A stretch of 32,079 bases of DNA from JAOTVV01 sp041602035 (lineage in GTDB: Bacteria; Gemmatimonadota; Gemmatimonadetes; Gemmatimonadales; GWC2-71-9). The DNA is taken from NCBI GenBank assembly GCA_041602035.1, contig JBFIHA010000034.1:1-32079 (forward strand). The letters are read 5' to 3'. The notes beneath the pieces are model-generated. The model was not told where the DNA came from, ran no database searches, and saw only the letters and a program-made list of their open reading frames with translations. Shown here piece after piece: positions 16,068 to 25,009 of the stretch. The translations under genes were made by a program, and so were the position numbers. Each line of letters begins with the position of its first letter. Position 1 is the first letter of the stretch.

Positions 16068-16813
16068 AGCACCCCGAACCGCTCGAACTCGTGGAAGGTG
16101 CCGGTGACCGGCGCCCAGCTCCACGCCGTGGGTGGCTCCGCGTCGTGATCCACCCGGTAGAAGTTCGCGCGCCACACCGAGCCGGGCCTGGGCGGCACGT
16201 TCTGCAGCGGCTCGAGCAGCGCCCACGGGATGAACACCTCCGCCCGCCAGCCGGTAATGCTCGCGCCGGACTCGCGCGGGCCGCCCAGCGCCGCCGTGGC
16301 TCGACGCGTGCGCCGCTCTCCTTCATAGTGCCACGGCCGCCACCCCAGGAACTCGCCCCCGAAGTTCGGGATCAGGATCGGTAGCTCGTAGCCGAGCGGC
16401 GAGATCTCGTACTCGAAGTACACGGGGTAGGCCTCATCCGTCCACAGGAACACCTCGAACACGTCCTCGTGCCACAGGTCGAGGAAGTCTTCGGCCATGG
16501 TTGCCGTGATCCGAGCGTCGGTCCCGTCCATGAGGACGTAGAGGCCGGTCATGGAGTAAAGGACTTTGACACGGGTCTCGTACTCGAGTCCTGCGTCTCC
16601 TCGTCGGTTGAGCGGAACCCAGTTTGCGCGCTCCCACGCCGGCGCCGACCCGTCGCCGGTGAAGTCGAAGTCTTCCGTCAACGCGACGGTCATCTCAGGG
16701 AGGTCCTCCATAACATCACCTCTCGCAGTCTCGGAGCCGCGGCAGGCGGTCCCAGTCAGGACACTGACCCACAAGCACACCGGTAGGACGCGTCCAAAGG
16801 GCACAGGCGGCAC
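16052..16813 (-). CDS. CBM9-like (carbohydrate-binding family 9-like) lipoprotein
   Basis: GTG 16813 is chosen because GGAGGGAGG lies 9 bases upstream and it leads straight into the signal. A longer reading from TTG 16849 would start before the ribosome site. The 253-residue product has a lipoprotein-like signal ending VLTGTAC (Cys24), though the lipobox is not ideal. The mature chain matches the CBM9-like/DOMON-type sandwich: WVPLNRRGDAGLEYETRVKV, then VLYSMTGLYVLMDGTDARI, DLWHEDVFEVFLWTDE, YFEYEISPLGYEL, GWRAEVFIPWALL, WRANFYRVDH. Family members bind sugars and often sit beside polysaccharide enzymes; no glycosidase is adjacent here. It is an envelope-anchored binding protein of unknown ligand. 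Confidence 0.82.
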   Translation of the reverse strand: MPPVPFGRVLPVCLWVSVLTGTACRGSETARGDVMEDLPEMTVALTEDFDFTGDGSAPAWERANWVPLNRRGDAGLEYETRVKVLYSMTGLYVLMDGTDARITATMAEDFLDLWHEDVFEVFLWTDEAYPVYFEYEISPLGYELPILIPNFGGEFLGWRPWHYEGERRTRRATAALGGPRESGASITGWRAEVFIPWALLEPLQNVPPRPGSVWRANFYRVDHDAEPPTAWSWAPVTGTFHEFERFGVLRFGG

Positions 16814-16890
16814 TATCGGATTCCTCCCTCCACGAAGATGGGGACGCAAACCGTATGCAACGAGTGCGACGGGGTGAAGTCAAGAAGATG

Positions 16891-16914
16891 CCAACCGCCT
16901 AACCGTCGAACCGC
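16891..16914 (+). repeat. Octamer array, 3 units of NNAACCGC
   Basis: CCAACCGC, CTAACCGT and CGAACCGC occur in the same order as the units at 16044-16066. The array separates the CBM9-like gene from the first kinase gene. Confidence 0.85.
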
Positions 16915-16947
16915 CCACTCGTTCTCGCATATTCGCGCGACCCGGTC

Positions 16948-16955
16948 TATGTTGC
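16948..16955 (+). promoter_or_regulatory. Candidate -7 element of a leaderless promoter
   Basis: TATGTTGC partly matches TAnnTTTG and ends 6 bases before the kinase ATG at 16962, which has no ribosome-binding site. That is the geometry expected for a leaderless transcript, but the match is weak. Confidence 0.25.
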
Positions 16956-16961
16956 GTGACT

Positions 16962-19637
16962 ATGCCCGACATCACCTCCCGCCTGTCGGCCGCCTTGGAA
17001 GACCGCTACGTGATCGAGCGCGAGCTTGGCCAGGGGGGCATGGCGACCGTGTACCTCGCGCACGACGTCAAGCACGACCGTAAAGTCGCGCTCAAGGTGC
17101 TGCGGCCCGAGCTGGCCGCCGTGATCGGTGCCGAACGGTTCCTGCACGAGATCAAGGTCACCGCAAACCTCCAGCACAGCCACATCCTGCCGCTGTACGA
17201 CTCGGGGGCCGCCGACGGGTTCCTCTACTACGTGATGCCCTACGTGGAAGGGGAGACGCTGCGGACCAAGCTGGACAAGGAAAAGCAGCTCGGCGTGGAC
17301 GATGCGATCGCCATCGCACGCGGTATTGCCGGGGCGCTAGAGCACGCGCACAAGCAGGGCGTGATCCATCGCGACATCAAGCCCGAGAACATCCTGCTGC
17401 GCGACAATGACCCACTGATCGCCGACTTCGGGATAGCGTTGGCGCTGGCCCACGCGGGTGGCAACCGGTTGACGGAGACCGGCCTGTCGATCGGCACACC
17501 GCATTACATGAGTCCCGAGCAGGCGATGGGCGACCGCGAGACGGATGCGCGGAGTGACATCTACTCGTTGGGCGCGGTGCTCTACGAGATGCTGGTGGGC
17601 GACCCGCCGTACACGGGCAGTACGGCCCAGGCGATCGTCGCCAAGGTGATCACCGAAAAGGCGCCGCCCGTGACGGCGATCCGGGAGACGGTGCCCGAGC
17701 ACGTGAGCGCGGCCATTGCCAAAGCGCTCGCCAAGCTGCCGGCAGATCGATTCTCGAGTGCGGCGAGCTTCGCCGAGGCGCTGGCGCGTCCGGGCATGGT
17801 GGTCACCCCCGGGCCCCGCACAGCGCCACCCGCCGTGACGCGGTCCGCGCGGCAGCGGGTGGGGCGCGCCGCCGCCGTCGTTGCCGTGGCGGCGTTGGCG
17901 GCGGTGGCGCTCTGGGGGTGGATCACCGCCCGCGGCGCATCCCGCCAGCCGGTGACGTGGCAGTACATCTCGCTGGGCGACAGCGTCCGGCTGACCATGC
18001 TGTTTCCCGCCCTGGCGCTGTCGCCTGACGGTAACACGCTGGTCTTCAAGGACAACGCCGTCAACGGTCTGCTCTGGGTCAAGCAGCGGGGGCAACTCCG
18101 TCCCACGGCGATTGCCGGAACGGAGCGGGCGACCATCCCCGTATTCTCGCCCGATGGCGAGTGGGTGGCATTCGTCGCGGACGGGCGGCTCAGGAAGGTG
18201 CGCGCGGCTGGAGGGGCAGCCGTCACGCTGGCTGATACCGTGGCGGGAGTGTACGGCGGCGCGACCTGGCTCGATGACGGCACGCTGGTCTACGTTGTGC
18301 CGGCGCTGAATGAGCTCCGCCGGGTGAGCGCGTCGGGTGGCGAGAGCACGGTCGCCTTGCGCGACACGTCGCTCGTGGGCGGCGGGATGGGCTATCCCGT
18401 GGCCCTGCCAGGCGCCCGCGGGGTCCTGTTCCAGTACTGCGGGTCCTCGTGCGTGACGATGCGCATCCACGTACTGGACCTGCGCACCGGCCGGCAGAAG
18501 CTGCTGCTGGAGGACGTGGTCCAGGCGTGGTACGTGCCGAGCGGCCACCTGATGTATGCGCGGCGGGATGGGGTAGTCCTGGCCGCGCCCTTTGACCTCG
18601 ACGCGCTCGAGATCACGGGGGAAGCGGTGCCGGTTCTCGAGGAGGTGGATACGCAGCCCCAGCAGGGATTCGCGCCGCTGGCGTGGTCGGCCTCGGGCAC
18701 CCTGGTCTACGTCCAGCGTCGCGGCCCGACGATCGGCAACGTGATCGTGCGGGTGACGCGGGACGGCGTCGCGATGCCCATCGACACCGCGTGGGTGGGC
18801 GCCTTCAACTCCCTGGCCCTGTCGCCGGACGGACGGCGCCTGGCGGTGGGCTCGGGGATCGGCACGGGACTCAACATCTGGATCAAACAGCTCGATCGCG
18901 GGCCGTTTACGCGGCTGTCGTTTGGCAACGCGGATCGTCGGCCCGTGTGGTCGCCGGACGGACGGTCTGTCGCGTTCATCCGGGACACCGTGGGCACCAG
19001 CGTCGTGTACGCTCGGCCGGTGGACGGGAGCGGGCCGGACCGCTTCATGGCGTCGCTCGACCGTCAGATCCAAGAGGTCTTCTGGTCGGCGGATGGCCGG
19101 TGGCTGCTGCTCCGCACGGACAACGGTGCCGTGGGAGCCGGCGACCTCGTGGGCGTCCGCACGAGCGGGGATACGACGCCAGTGCCACTGGTCGCCAGCG
19201 AGTTTTCCGAGCTGCACCCGGCGCTCTCACCCGACGGACGCTGGCTCGCGTATTCGTCCAACGAGTCCGGGATTCTGGAGGTCTACGTCCGCCCGTTCCC
19301 CAACACGAGCGCGGGGCGCTGGCAGGTGTCGAACGGGGGCGGGACCGAGCCGGTGTGGTCCGCCACGGGGCGCGAGATCTTCTACGCCGCGCCGACCGGC
19401 CAGATGATGGCGGCGCAAGTGAGTGCCGATGACAACTTCTTCGTCAGCGAGCTGCGTCTGCTGTTTGACGCGTCTGCGCTCACGTTCGACGGCTTTCACC
19501 AGTCGTACGCCGTCACGGCTGACGGCCGGCACTTCATCTTCAACAGTCCGCGCTCAGCGGGGCAGGTCCAATCGGGCCCGCAGCTGGTGTGGGTTGACCA
19601 CTGGTTCACCGACCTCCGGAGTCAACTCGCCCGCTAA
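16962..19637 (+). CDS. Transmembrane Ser/Thr protein kinase with TolB/WD40-like sensor
   Basis: A PknB-type kinase occupies residues 16-275: glycine loop GQGGMATV 23-30, Lys45, HRDIKPEN with Asp138, DFG 155-157, activation segment GTPHYMSPEQ, and ADRF near the end. The residues needed for phosphotransfer are intact. A basic linker leads to one membrane helix (about 301-321). The 570-residue extracytoplasmic part carries TolB/PD40-type propeller blades (LALSPDGNTLVF, PVFSPDGEWVAF, LALSPDGRRLAV, PVWSPDGRSVAF, PALSPDGRWLAYSSNESG). The protein is 891 aa. It probably senses an envelope signal and phosphorylates cytoplasmic targets. ATG 16962 is chosen; GTG 16956 is possible. No Shine-Dalgarno is visible. 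The kinase domain is closely similar to that of the next gene, which points to duplication with a swapped sensor. Confidence 0.93.
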   Translation: MPDITSRLSAALEDRYVIERELGQGGMATVYLAHDVKHDRKVALKVLRPELAAVIGAERFLHEIKVTANLQHSHILPLYDSGAADGFLYYVMPYVEGETLRTKLDKEKQLGVDDAIAIARGIAGALEHAHKQGVIHRDIKPENILLRDNDPLIADFGIALALAHAGGNRLTETGLSIGTPHYMSPEQAMGDRETDARSDIYSLGAVLYEMLVGDPPYTGSTAQAIVAKVITEKAPPVTAIRETVPEHVSAAIAKALAKLPADRFSSAASFAEALARPGMVVTPGPRTAPPAVTRSARQRVGRAAAVVAVAALAAVALWGWITARGASRQPVTWQYISLGDSVRLTMLFPALALSPDGNTLVFKDNAVNGLLWVKQRGQLRPTAIAGTERATIPVFSPDGEWVAFVADGRLRKVRAAGGAAVTLADTVAGVYGGATWLDDGTLVYVVPALNELRRVSASGGESTVALRDTSLVGGGMGYPVALPGARGVLFQYCGSSCVTMRIHVLDLRTGRQKLLLEDVVQAWYVPSGHLMYARRDGVVLAAPFDLDALEITGEAVPVLEEVDTQPQQGFAPLAWSASGTLVYVQRRGPTIGNVIVRVTRDGVAMPIDTAWVGAFNSLALSPDGRRLAVGSGIGTGLNIWIKQLDRGPFTRLSFGNADRRPVWSPDGRSVAFIRDTVGTSVVYARPVDGSGPDRFMASLDRQIQEVFWSADGRWLLLRTDNGAVGAGDLVGVRTSGDTTPVPLVASEFSELHPALSPDGRWLAYSSNESGILEVYVRPFPNTSAGRWQVSNGGGTEPVWSATGREIFYAAPTGQMMAAQVSADDNFFVSELRLLFDASALTFDGFHQSYAVTADGRHFIFNSPRSAGQVQSGPQLVWVDHWFTDLRSQLAR

Positions 19638-19675
19638 CTGCCTAACCGCTCAACCGCCTAACCGTCAAACCGTCA
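19634..19675 (+). repeat. Octamer array after the first kinase gene
   Basis: Units CTAACTGC, CTAACCGC, TCAACCGC, CTAACCGT, CAAACCGT and a partial CA. The first unit contains the TAA stop of the kinase gene. The order CTAACCGC-TCAACCGC-CTAACCG-CAAAC is repeated at 22169-22198, after the second kinase gene. Confidence 0.9.
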
Positions 19676-19745
19676 TCTGACCTCCTCTGGCTTCGTCCCG
19701 CCTCACATCCTATCATAGCTTGAGATCAGCTGCGGATGGTGGGTA

Positions 19746-22145
19746 GTGCCCGATCACCTGGAACGCCTGAAAGCCGCCCTCGCCGACCGCTATCGCATCG
19801 AGCGGGAGATTGGCGCCGGTGGGATGGCAACCGTGTATCTCGCCCAAGATCTCAAGCACCGCCGCCAGGTGGCGGTCAAGGTCCTTGATCCAGCGCTGGC
19901 CCGAGCGTTGGGCGCCGAGCGGTTCCTGCGGGAAGTCGAAATCACCGCCAACCTGAATCACCCCCATATTCTGCCCTTACTCGACAGTGGTACGGCCGGG
20001 CCGCCCGAGCGCCCGAACGACTTCTTGTTCTACGTGATGCCGTACGTCGAGGGTGAGACCCTGCGCGCGCGGATGAATCGGGAGGGCCAAATCCCACTCG
20101 ACGACGCGCTCAAGATCGCGCGACAGGTAGCCGCCGCGTTGAGTTACGCCCACAGCCAAGGCGTGGTCCACCGCGACATCAAGCCGGAGAACGTCCTGTT
20201 CTCGACGGGGGAAGCCGTGGTGGCGGACTTCGGGATCGCCCGAGCCATCTCCGAAGCGGGGGGGGAGCATCTCACCGAGACGGGCCTCAGTATCGGCACC
20301 CCCACCTACATGAGTCCCGAACAGGCGAGCGCGGGCCAGCAAATCGACGGGCGCAGTGATGTCTATTCGTTGGGTTGCGTGTTGTATGAGATGCTCGCTG
20401 GAGAGCCGCCCTACACCGGGCCGACCGCACAGGCGATCATCGCCAAGAAGCTGAGTGAAACGACCCCGCGAGTGTCGGTGGTGCGCGAGATGGTGCCGCA
20501 CACGGTCGAGACGGCGCTGAGTCGGGCGCTGGCCAAAGCGCCCGCGGATCGGTTCCCGACGGCCCACGCGTTCGTGGAAGCTCTGAGTACGGGGACGCTC
20601 ATGCCGCGCGCGCCGCTCAGGGGCTGGCGCCGCGCGGCCATCGTGGTGGTGGGTGTCGTGGTGCTTGGGCTGGCGGCGCGTGGTCTCGCCTCGTTACTCG
20701 CCGGCGAACGCATTGACACGCTGGCGGTGCTCCCGCTCACGGATCTCACCAACGACCCTGAGCAGGAGTACCTGACGGCGGGGGTGCACGAAGCCCTGAT
20801 CGCCGAACTGGGGCGACTAGGGCTCTCCGTCACGGCTCGAGCGACGATGGCGACCTTCCGCAACACGGACAAGCCGATACGTGACATCGCGCGTGAATTG
20901 GGAGCGGACGCGGTCATCGAAGGCTCGCTCTATCGCAGCGGAGACAGCCTCGAGATCGCGGCCCGGCTCTACGACAAGGACGAGCAGGAGTTGTGGACGG
21001 CTTCGTACGGTGGTGTGCTGTCGGATGTCGTTGCGCTCTACCGTGGCTTTGCGCGCGCCATCGCCGGCGAGATCGGGTTGCGCTTACAGCCCGCAGCCGA
21101 GGAACGACTCAACGCAGCGGCGCCCGTGAACCCCGCCGTCTATGAGGCCTATCTCCGGGGGATGCACTTGCTGAACAGCCCCCGCACACCCGAAGATCTC
21201 GACACGGCCATCAGTTACTTCAACCAGGCCGTTGAGGAGAATCCGGCCGACCCGCTCGCCTACGCCGGCTTGGCGCTCGCGTACGCGACACTCGGCCACG
21301 GGTTCGCCCCTCCAGACGACGCGTGGCCGCGGGCGCGAGCGGCGGCCGGGCGGGCGTTACGTCTGGACTCGACACTGGCCGAGGCCTGGGCTGCCTTGGC
21401 CGATTACAAATCCTACGCCGAGCGCGATTGGGCGGGTGCCGAGCACGCGTTCCGACGGGCCAACGAGTTGAACCCGAGCCTGGCCATGAACCACTACCAC
21501 TACGCGTGGTATCTCGTCCTGTTCGGCCGGGTGAAGGAAGCGTTGGTGGAGCACAGGCGTGCCCAGGAGTTGGATCCCCTGACCCCGCTCCACACGACGT
21601 GGCTGCCGGCGGTGTATTGGGGCTCGGGGGACTACGAGCGGGCCCTGCCGGAGGCGCGGGAAAATGTCGAGCGGTACGACCCGGGGCTTGTCGCGCACTA
21701 CGTGCTGGGCGAGACGTTGGCGCGCATGGGGCGGTACGACGAAGCCATCGCGACGCACGAGAAGCTGGCAACCATCTTTCCACTGTGGTCCTCTGCCCTC
21801 GCCCTGACATATGCGCGGGCGGGACGAACGGAGGACGCTCGGCGTATCCTGCGACACATAGAGGCCCAGCCGCCAAGCAGTTTTGGCGCCGCCGGCCTGG
21901 CGCGCATCCACGCGGTGCTCGGGAACCGCGACGAGGCGCTGCACTGGCTCGAGTATGAGCCGGCCCACGCCTGGGTGGCGTGGGCAGTGGCCGGGGACGG
22001 GTTCGACGCCTTTCGCGGCGATCCGCGCTTCGAGGCCGTGATGCGGCGGATGAATCTGCGGCGCGGACCGGGAGACCAGCACCCGGTGGCGCTACCGGTG
22101 GTTGCGCCACCACTGGCGGGTGAGCGTACGGTGGAAGGGCGGTAG
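19746..22145 (+). CDS. Transmembrane Ser/Thr protein kinase with TolB-like and TPR domains
   Basis: The product is 799 aa from a GTG with a weak GGTGGG site. The kinase domain (about 16-280) has GAGGMATV 23-30, Lys45, HRD 142-144, DFG 161-163, GTPTYMSPEQ and ADRF, so it should be active. One membrane helix lies at about 297-317. Residues 323-455 (IDTLAVLPLTDLTNDPEQEY and the following LGADAVIEGSLYRSGDSLEI) form the FlgO/TolB-N-like domain often found between kinase or cyclase domains and TPRs. About 463-780 is a series of TPRs (PLAYAGLALAYATLG, AWAALADYKSYAERDW, AHYVLGETLARMGRYDEAIA, ALALTYARAGRTEDARRIL). The extracytoplasmic half probably binds a protein partner. TAGCTTGA at 19716-19723 is a weak promoter candidate. 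The stop sits in GGCGGTAG (22138-22145). Confidence 0.93.
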   Translation: MPDHLERLKAALADRYRIEREIGAGGMATVYLAQDLKHRRQVAVKVLDPALARALGAERFLREVEITANLNHPHILPLLDSGTAGPPERPNDFLFYVMPYVEGETLRARMNREGQIPLDDALKIARQVAAALSYAHSQGVVHRDIKPENVLFSTGEAVVADFGIARAISEAGGEHLTETGLSIGTPTYMSPEQASAGQQIDGRSDVYSLGCVLYEMLAGEPPYTGPTAQAIIAKKLSETTPRVSVVREMVPHTVETALSRALAKAPADRFPTAHAFVEALSTGTLMPRAPLRGWRRAAIVVVGVVVLGLAARGLASLLAGERIDTLAVLPLTDLTNDPEQEYLTAGVHEALIAELGRLGLSVTARATMATFRNTDKPIRDIARELGADAVIEGSLYRSGDSLEIAARLYDKDEQELWTASYGGVLSDVVALYRGFARAIAGEIGLRLQPAAEERLNAAAPVNPAVYEAYLRGMHLLNSPRTPEDLDTAISYFNQAVEENPADPLAYAGLALAYATLGHGFAPPDDAWPRARAAAGRALRLDSTLAEAWAALADYKSYAERDWAGAEHAFRRANELNPSLAMNHYHYAWYLVLFGRVKEALVEHRRAQELDPLTPLHTTWLPAVYWGSGDYERALPEARENVERYDPGLVAHYVLGETLARMGRYDEAIATHEKLATIFPLWSSALALTYARAGRTEDARRILRHIEAQPPSSFGAAGLARIHAVLGNRDEALHWLEYEPAHAWVAWAVAGDGFDAFRGDPRFEAVMRRMNLRRGPGDQHPVALPVVAPPLAGERTVEGR

Positions 22146-22160
22146 GCGGTGACGCCAATC

Positions 22161-22200
22161 CCAACCGCCTAACCGCTCAACCGCCTAACCGCCAAACGGA
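22161..22200 (+). repeat. Octamer array after the second kinase gene
   Basis: Units CCAACCGC, CTAACCGC, TCAACCGC, CTAACCGC and CAAACGGA. The internal order matches the array after the first kinase gene, including the unusual TCAACCGC and CAAAC units. Confidence 0.9.
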
Positions 22201-22326
22201 ACTGGCCGCTCCGGCCAGGGTACCGCAACACGGATACTGTGCACAGCGGTCTTCAACGGCGGTGACACCATGTCTGCCCGTCGGCGGAAGTGTTTCGGTC
22301 GCGCTGTTCGGCGCCAGCGTCGCGGG

Positions 22327-23154
22327 ATGTCTGCGTCGCTCCGCTCGACCGCCGTTGCGATCATCGCTCCACTCCTCCTCGCCTCGTGCGCGCGACCCGG
22401 ATCGATCGTTCCACCGAACGCCACCGTACCCCGACATCTCTGGAGTCCACCGCTCGCCTATCCGCCGGCCATGGTCGCGCGGGGCATCGAGGGCTCCGTG
22501 CTGCTCGAGGCGATGGTCGATACTGCCGGCACCGTCGTCACGAGCACGATCCGGGTGATCGGCTCGTCGAGCGCCGCGTTCGAGGCTCCCGCCGTGGTCA
22601 TGCTGCGGGAATCCCGGTTCGAGCCTGGTCGCATCGGAGGCCGGCTTGCCCCGATGCTCGTTCGAGTCCCGGTCAGGTTCGAGCTTCAGCGCGACGAGGC
22701 CGTGACGGCGGCGGATAGTGCCGCGGCCCGGAGCCAGATGATGCACGCCGAGCGACTGGTGAAAGACGGGCACGTTGCCGAGGCGATGTCGGCGTACCGC
22801 ATGGCACAATCCCTCGATCCGCGGCCGGCGCGCACAGCGTCCTTCTGGCTGCCGCTGTGCTGGTATGGAAGCCTCTGGGAACACGCGGCCGAGGTGCTGT
22901 GGACCTGCGACCACGTGGTCGCCGTGGCGCCGACGCAGGCGTGGGCCAGGGCGGCGCGCGGCATCGCCAGAGCGTTGACCGGCGATATCCAGGGAGCGCT
23001 TGACGATCTGTCAGCTTCCGCCGAACGGACGATGAGCGACCAGGAACGGTCGGAACGTCGCGCCTGGGTTGCGGCGCTGCGGGCCGGGCGGAACCCGTTC
23101 ACCGCCGACGTGTTGGCCTCGCTCCGCAGCAGAGAACGGACGGTCTTCCCCTAG
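22327..23154 (+). CDS. Lipoprotein with a TonB C-terminal-like domain and helical tail
   Basis: The ATG at 22327 opens a compact lipoprotein signal (MSASLRSTAVAIIAPLLLAS, then Cys21; 275 aa). An ATG at 22270 would add 19 basic residues before it. Residues 43-120 match the TonB C-terminal fold: LAYPPAMVARGIEGSVLLEA, VDTAGTVVTSTIRV, and FEAPAVVMLRESRFEPGRIGG with the typical basic/aromatic R-F-E-P ending. Unlike energy-transducing TonB, it has no Pro-rich spacer and is lipid-anchored, so it probably does not couple to ExbBD. The rest (about 125-275) is helical and TPR-like (HAERLVKDGHVAEAMSAYRM) with Cys178 and Cys194. ATACTGT near 22237-22243 could be part of a promoter. The last 40 codons are duplicated at 27195-27317. 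Confidence 0.82.
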   Translation: MSASLRSTAVAIIAPLLLASCARPGSIVPPNATVPRHLWSPPLAYPPAMVARGIEGSVLLEAMVDTAGTVVTSTIRVIGSSSAAFEAPAVVMLRESRFEPGRIGGRLAPMLVRVPVRFELQRDEAVTAADSAAARSQMMHAERLVKDGHVAEAMSAYRMAQSLDPRPARTASFWLPLCWYGSLWEHAAEVLWTCDHVVAVAPTQAWARAARGIARALTGDIQGALDDLSASAERTMSDQERSERRAWVAALRAGRNPFTADVLASLRSRERTVFP

Positions 23155-23221
23155 GCGATCGCGGTTCCAGGCGCTGGGGGTGACGTACGCGGAGCCGCGG
23201 CCGCGTCGGTAGACGGGTCGC

Positions 23222-23515
23222 TCACTGCGGCTCGCCGGGTGGGCGATCCGCACCCCCCGGTTGTCCCCGAGTCAGCAGGCGTTCGGCGAACTCGACCCGT
23301 TCGTACATTTCGGCGAAATCCTGCCGCAAGAGGCGGACCTCGTCTTGTAGGGACGCAATCTCCTCGCTGAGGTGCGTCATCTCCTCTTGCCCGCTCTGGC
23401 CAAGACGCGTCTGCCGCAGATGATCGTAGCGGAGTTTCATTCCTATCAAAATCATGCTGCCGATACCGAAGATCGCGAGCACCGGCCCAATGGCTTCGGC
23501 GAGTTCCGGGGGCAT
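23222..23515 (-). CDS. Membrane-anchored coiled-coil peptide (copy A)
   Basis: A 97-residue protein starts at ATG 23515, with GAGAGG upstream. One membrane helix (AIGPVLAIFGIGSMILIGM) is followed by a charged coiled coil (LSEEIASLQDEVRLLRQDFA, then EMYERVEFAERLLTRGQ). The ERVEF-ERLL motif, also in copy B at 26679, recalls the tail of PspB/PspC-like phage-shock proteins, but similarity is limited and the function is unknown. The frame is open upstream to 23560 without a better start. TATCTTGA on the minus strand at 23602-23609 is a weak promoter candidate. Confidence 0.72.
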   Translation of the reverse strand: MPPELAEAIGPVLAIFGIGSMILIGMKLRYDHLRQTRLGQSGQEEMTHLSEEIASLQDEVRLLRQDFAEMYERVEFAERLLTRGQPGGADRPPGEPQ

Positions 23516-23725
23516 GCGCCTGCCTCTCTGGCGTTGAGTGCCGCCTGCGTCCGCATCCAACCCTACGAAGGTCCCGTGCTCCCGGTTCCGGACGCGTCAG
23601 ATCAAGATACAAAGCGGTAGGGGCCTCCGTTGCGCTGCCTGGACGGGCATCGGGTAGCGTGGCGCAGGACAAGGCAACCCTCATGCGACCGACGCCACGC
23701 CCGCCATCCGTCCTCGTCTTGACGA

Positions 23726-24970
23726 TCAGTCCACGCCCCAGTGGATGTGCTTCTTGTGCATGATTGCGCTGTGCGCCATCAGCCGGAGCGCGTTGATGCG
23801 GATGAAGCCTTCGGCATCCACTTGGTTGAACCCGCCTTCGATGTGCATGCTGGACAGCTCGCGATCATACAGGGACGACGAGCATTCCCGTGCGACGGCC
23901 ATCACGTTGCCCTTGTACAGCTTGAGGAACACGGTGCCGTCGACCACCTCCTGACTCTTGTCGATCGCCGCCATCAAGAAGTCCATCTCGGGACTGAACC
24001 AGAACCCATTGTAGATCAGCTCCGAGAGCTTCGCGGTCAACATGTTCCGGAGCCACATCACCTCCCGATCCATCGCGATGCCCTCGATGTCCAGATGCGC
24101 GACGTGCAGGATCGTGCCGCCCGGCGTCTCGTAGATGCCGCGTGACTTGATGCCGACGTAGCGGTTTTCCACCATGTCCACGCGCCCGATCCCGTGCAGG
24201 CTGCCGATCTCGTTCAGGTACTGAAACAGCTCCAGCGGGCGCTCCCGCACCGTGCCGTCGTCCAGGTTCTCGACCCGGGTCGGGATGCCGTCCTTGAACG
24301 TGATCGAGATGCGCGCCGCAATGTCGGGGGCCCGCTCGGGCGGCGTGGTGCGCGAGTACACGTCCTCGCCGGCCACATGCTCCGGGTCTTCCAGCACGCC
24401 AGCTTCATGTGAGATGTGGAGCAGGTTGTCGTCTTCGCTGAACGGCTTGGCCTTGGTCGCCGTGACGTCGATCCCGTGCTCCTCCGCGAACGCGAGCAGC
24501 TCGGGCCGACCCTTGAAGTGCGCGAGGAACTCCGGGTCCTTCCACGGTGCCAGCACCTTGATCGTGGGGTGGAGCGCGTAGTACGCCAGCTCGAAGCGTA
24601 CCTGGTCGTTGCCTTTCCCCGTGGCGCCGTGGGCCACGGAGGGCGCGTCCTCCTCAATCGCGAGCTGGATCTGGCGCTTCGCGATGAGGGGGCGCGCGAG
24701 CGCCGTGCCCAGGAGGTAGCGCCCCTCGTACACGGCGTTGGCTTTGAAGGCGGGGAAGATGAAGTCGGTGACGAACTCTTCCTTCAGGTCCTCCACCCGT
24801 ACCTTGCTGGCACCCGTCTTGAAGGCCTTTGCCTTCGCCGCCTCGAAGTCGTCGTGCTGGCCGACGTCCGCGATGTACGCGATCACGTCGTATCCCTTGA
24901 GTGTCAGCCACTTGAGGATCACCGACGTGTCCAGGCCGCCGCTGTAGGCCAAGATGACTCGTTTGGACAT
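23726..24970 (-). CDS. argG: Argininosuccinate synthase
   Basis: ArgG joins citrulline and aspartate with ATP cleavage to give argininosuccinate, the penultimate step of arginine synthesis, in the cytoplasm (EC 6.3.4.5). The 414-residue length fits the family. The PP-loop AYSGGLDTS is at 8-16. The family hallmarks YIADVGQ, YLLGTALARPLIAKRQ, VAHGATGKGNDQVRFE, SEDDNLLHISHEAG, GRVDMVENRYVGIKSRG, YNGFWFSPE and LKLYKGN all appear in order. It starts at ATG 24970, with GTGAGTGAGGG immediately upstream. No other arginine genes are in the window. It lies downstream of gntP on the same strand, but the 188-base gap with its own promoter-like element suggests separate transcription. Confidence 0.98.
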   Translation of the reverse strand: MSKRVILAYSGGLDTSVILKWLTLKGYDVIAYIADVGQHDDFEAAKAKAFKTGASKVRVEDLKEEFVTDFIFPAFKANAVYEGRYLLGTALARPLIAKRQIQLAIEEDAPSVAHGATGKGNDQVRFELAYYALHPTIKVLAPWKDPEFLAHFKGRPELLAFAEEHGIDVTATKAKPFSEDDNLLHISHEAGVLEDPEHVAGEDVYSRTTPPERAPDIAARISITFKDGIPTRVENLDDGTVRERPLELFQYLNEIGSLHGIGRVDMVENRYVGIKSRGIYETPGGTILHVAHLDIEGIAMDREVMWLRNMLTAKLSELIYNGFWFSPEMDFLMAAIDKSQEVVDGTVFLKLYKGNVMAVARECSSSLYDRELSSMHIEGGFNQVDAEGFIRINALRLMAHSAIMHKKHIHWGVD

Positions 24971-25009
24971 CCCTCACTCACGGAAGTCGGGGAACCGATC
25001 GGGTGCTAC

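Noticed and set aside
17337..19217. Long open frame (626 codons) opposite the first kinase gene
   Set aside because: It is antisense to an unmistakable kinase-TolB protein; the His/Arg/Pro-rich composition is typical of GC-rich shadow frames.
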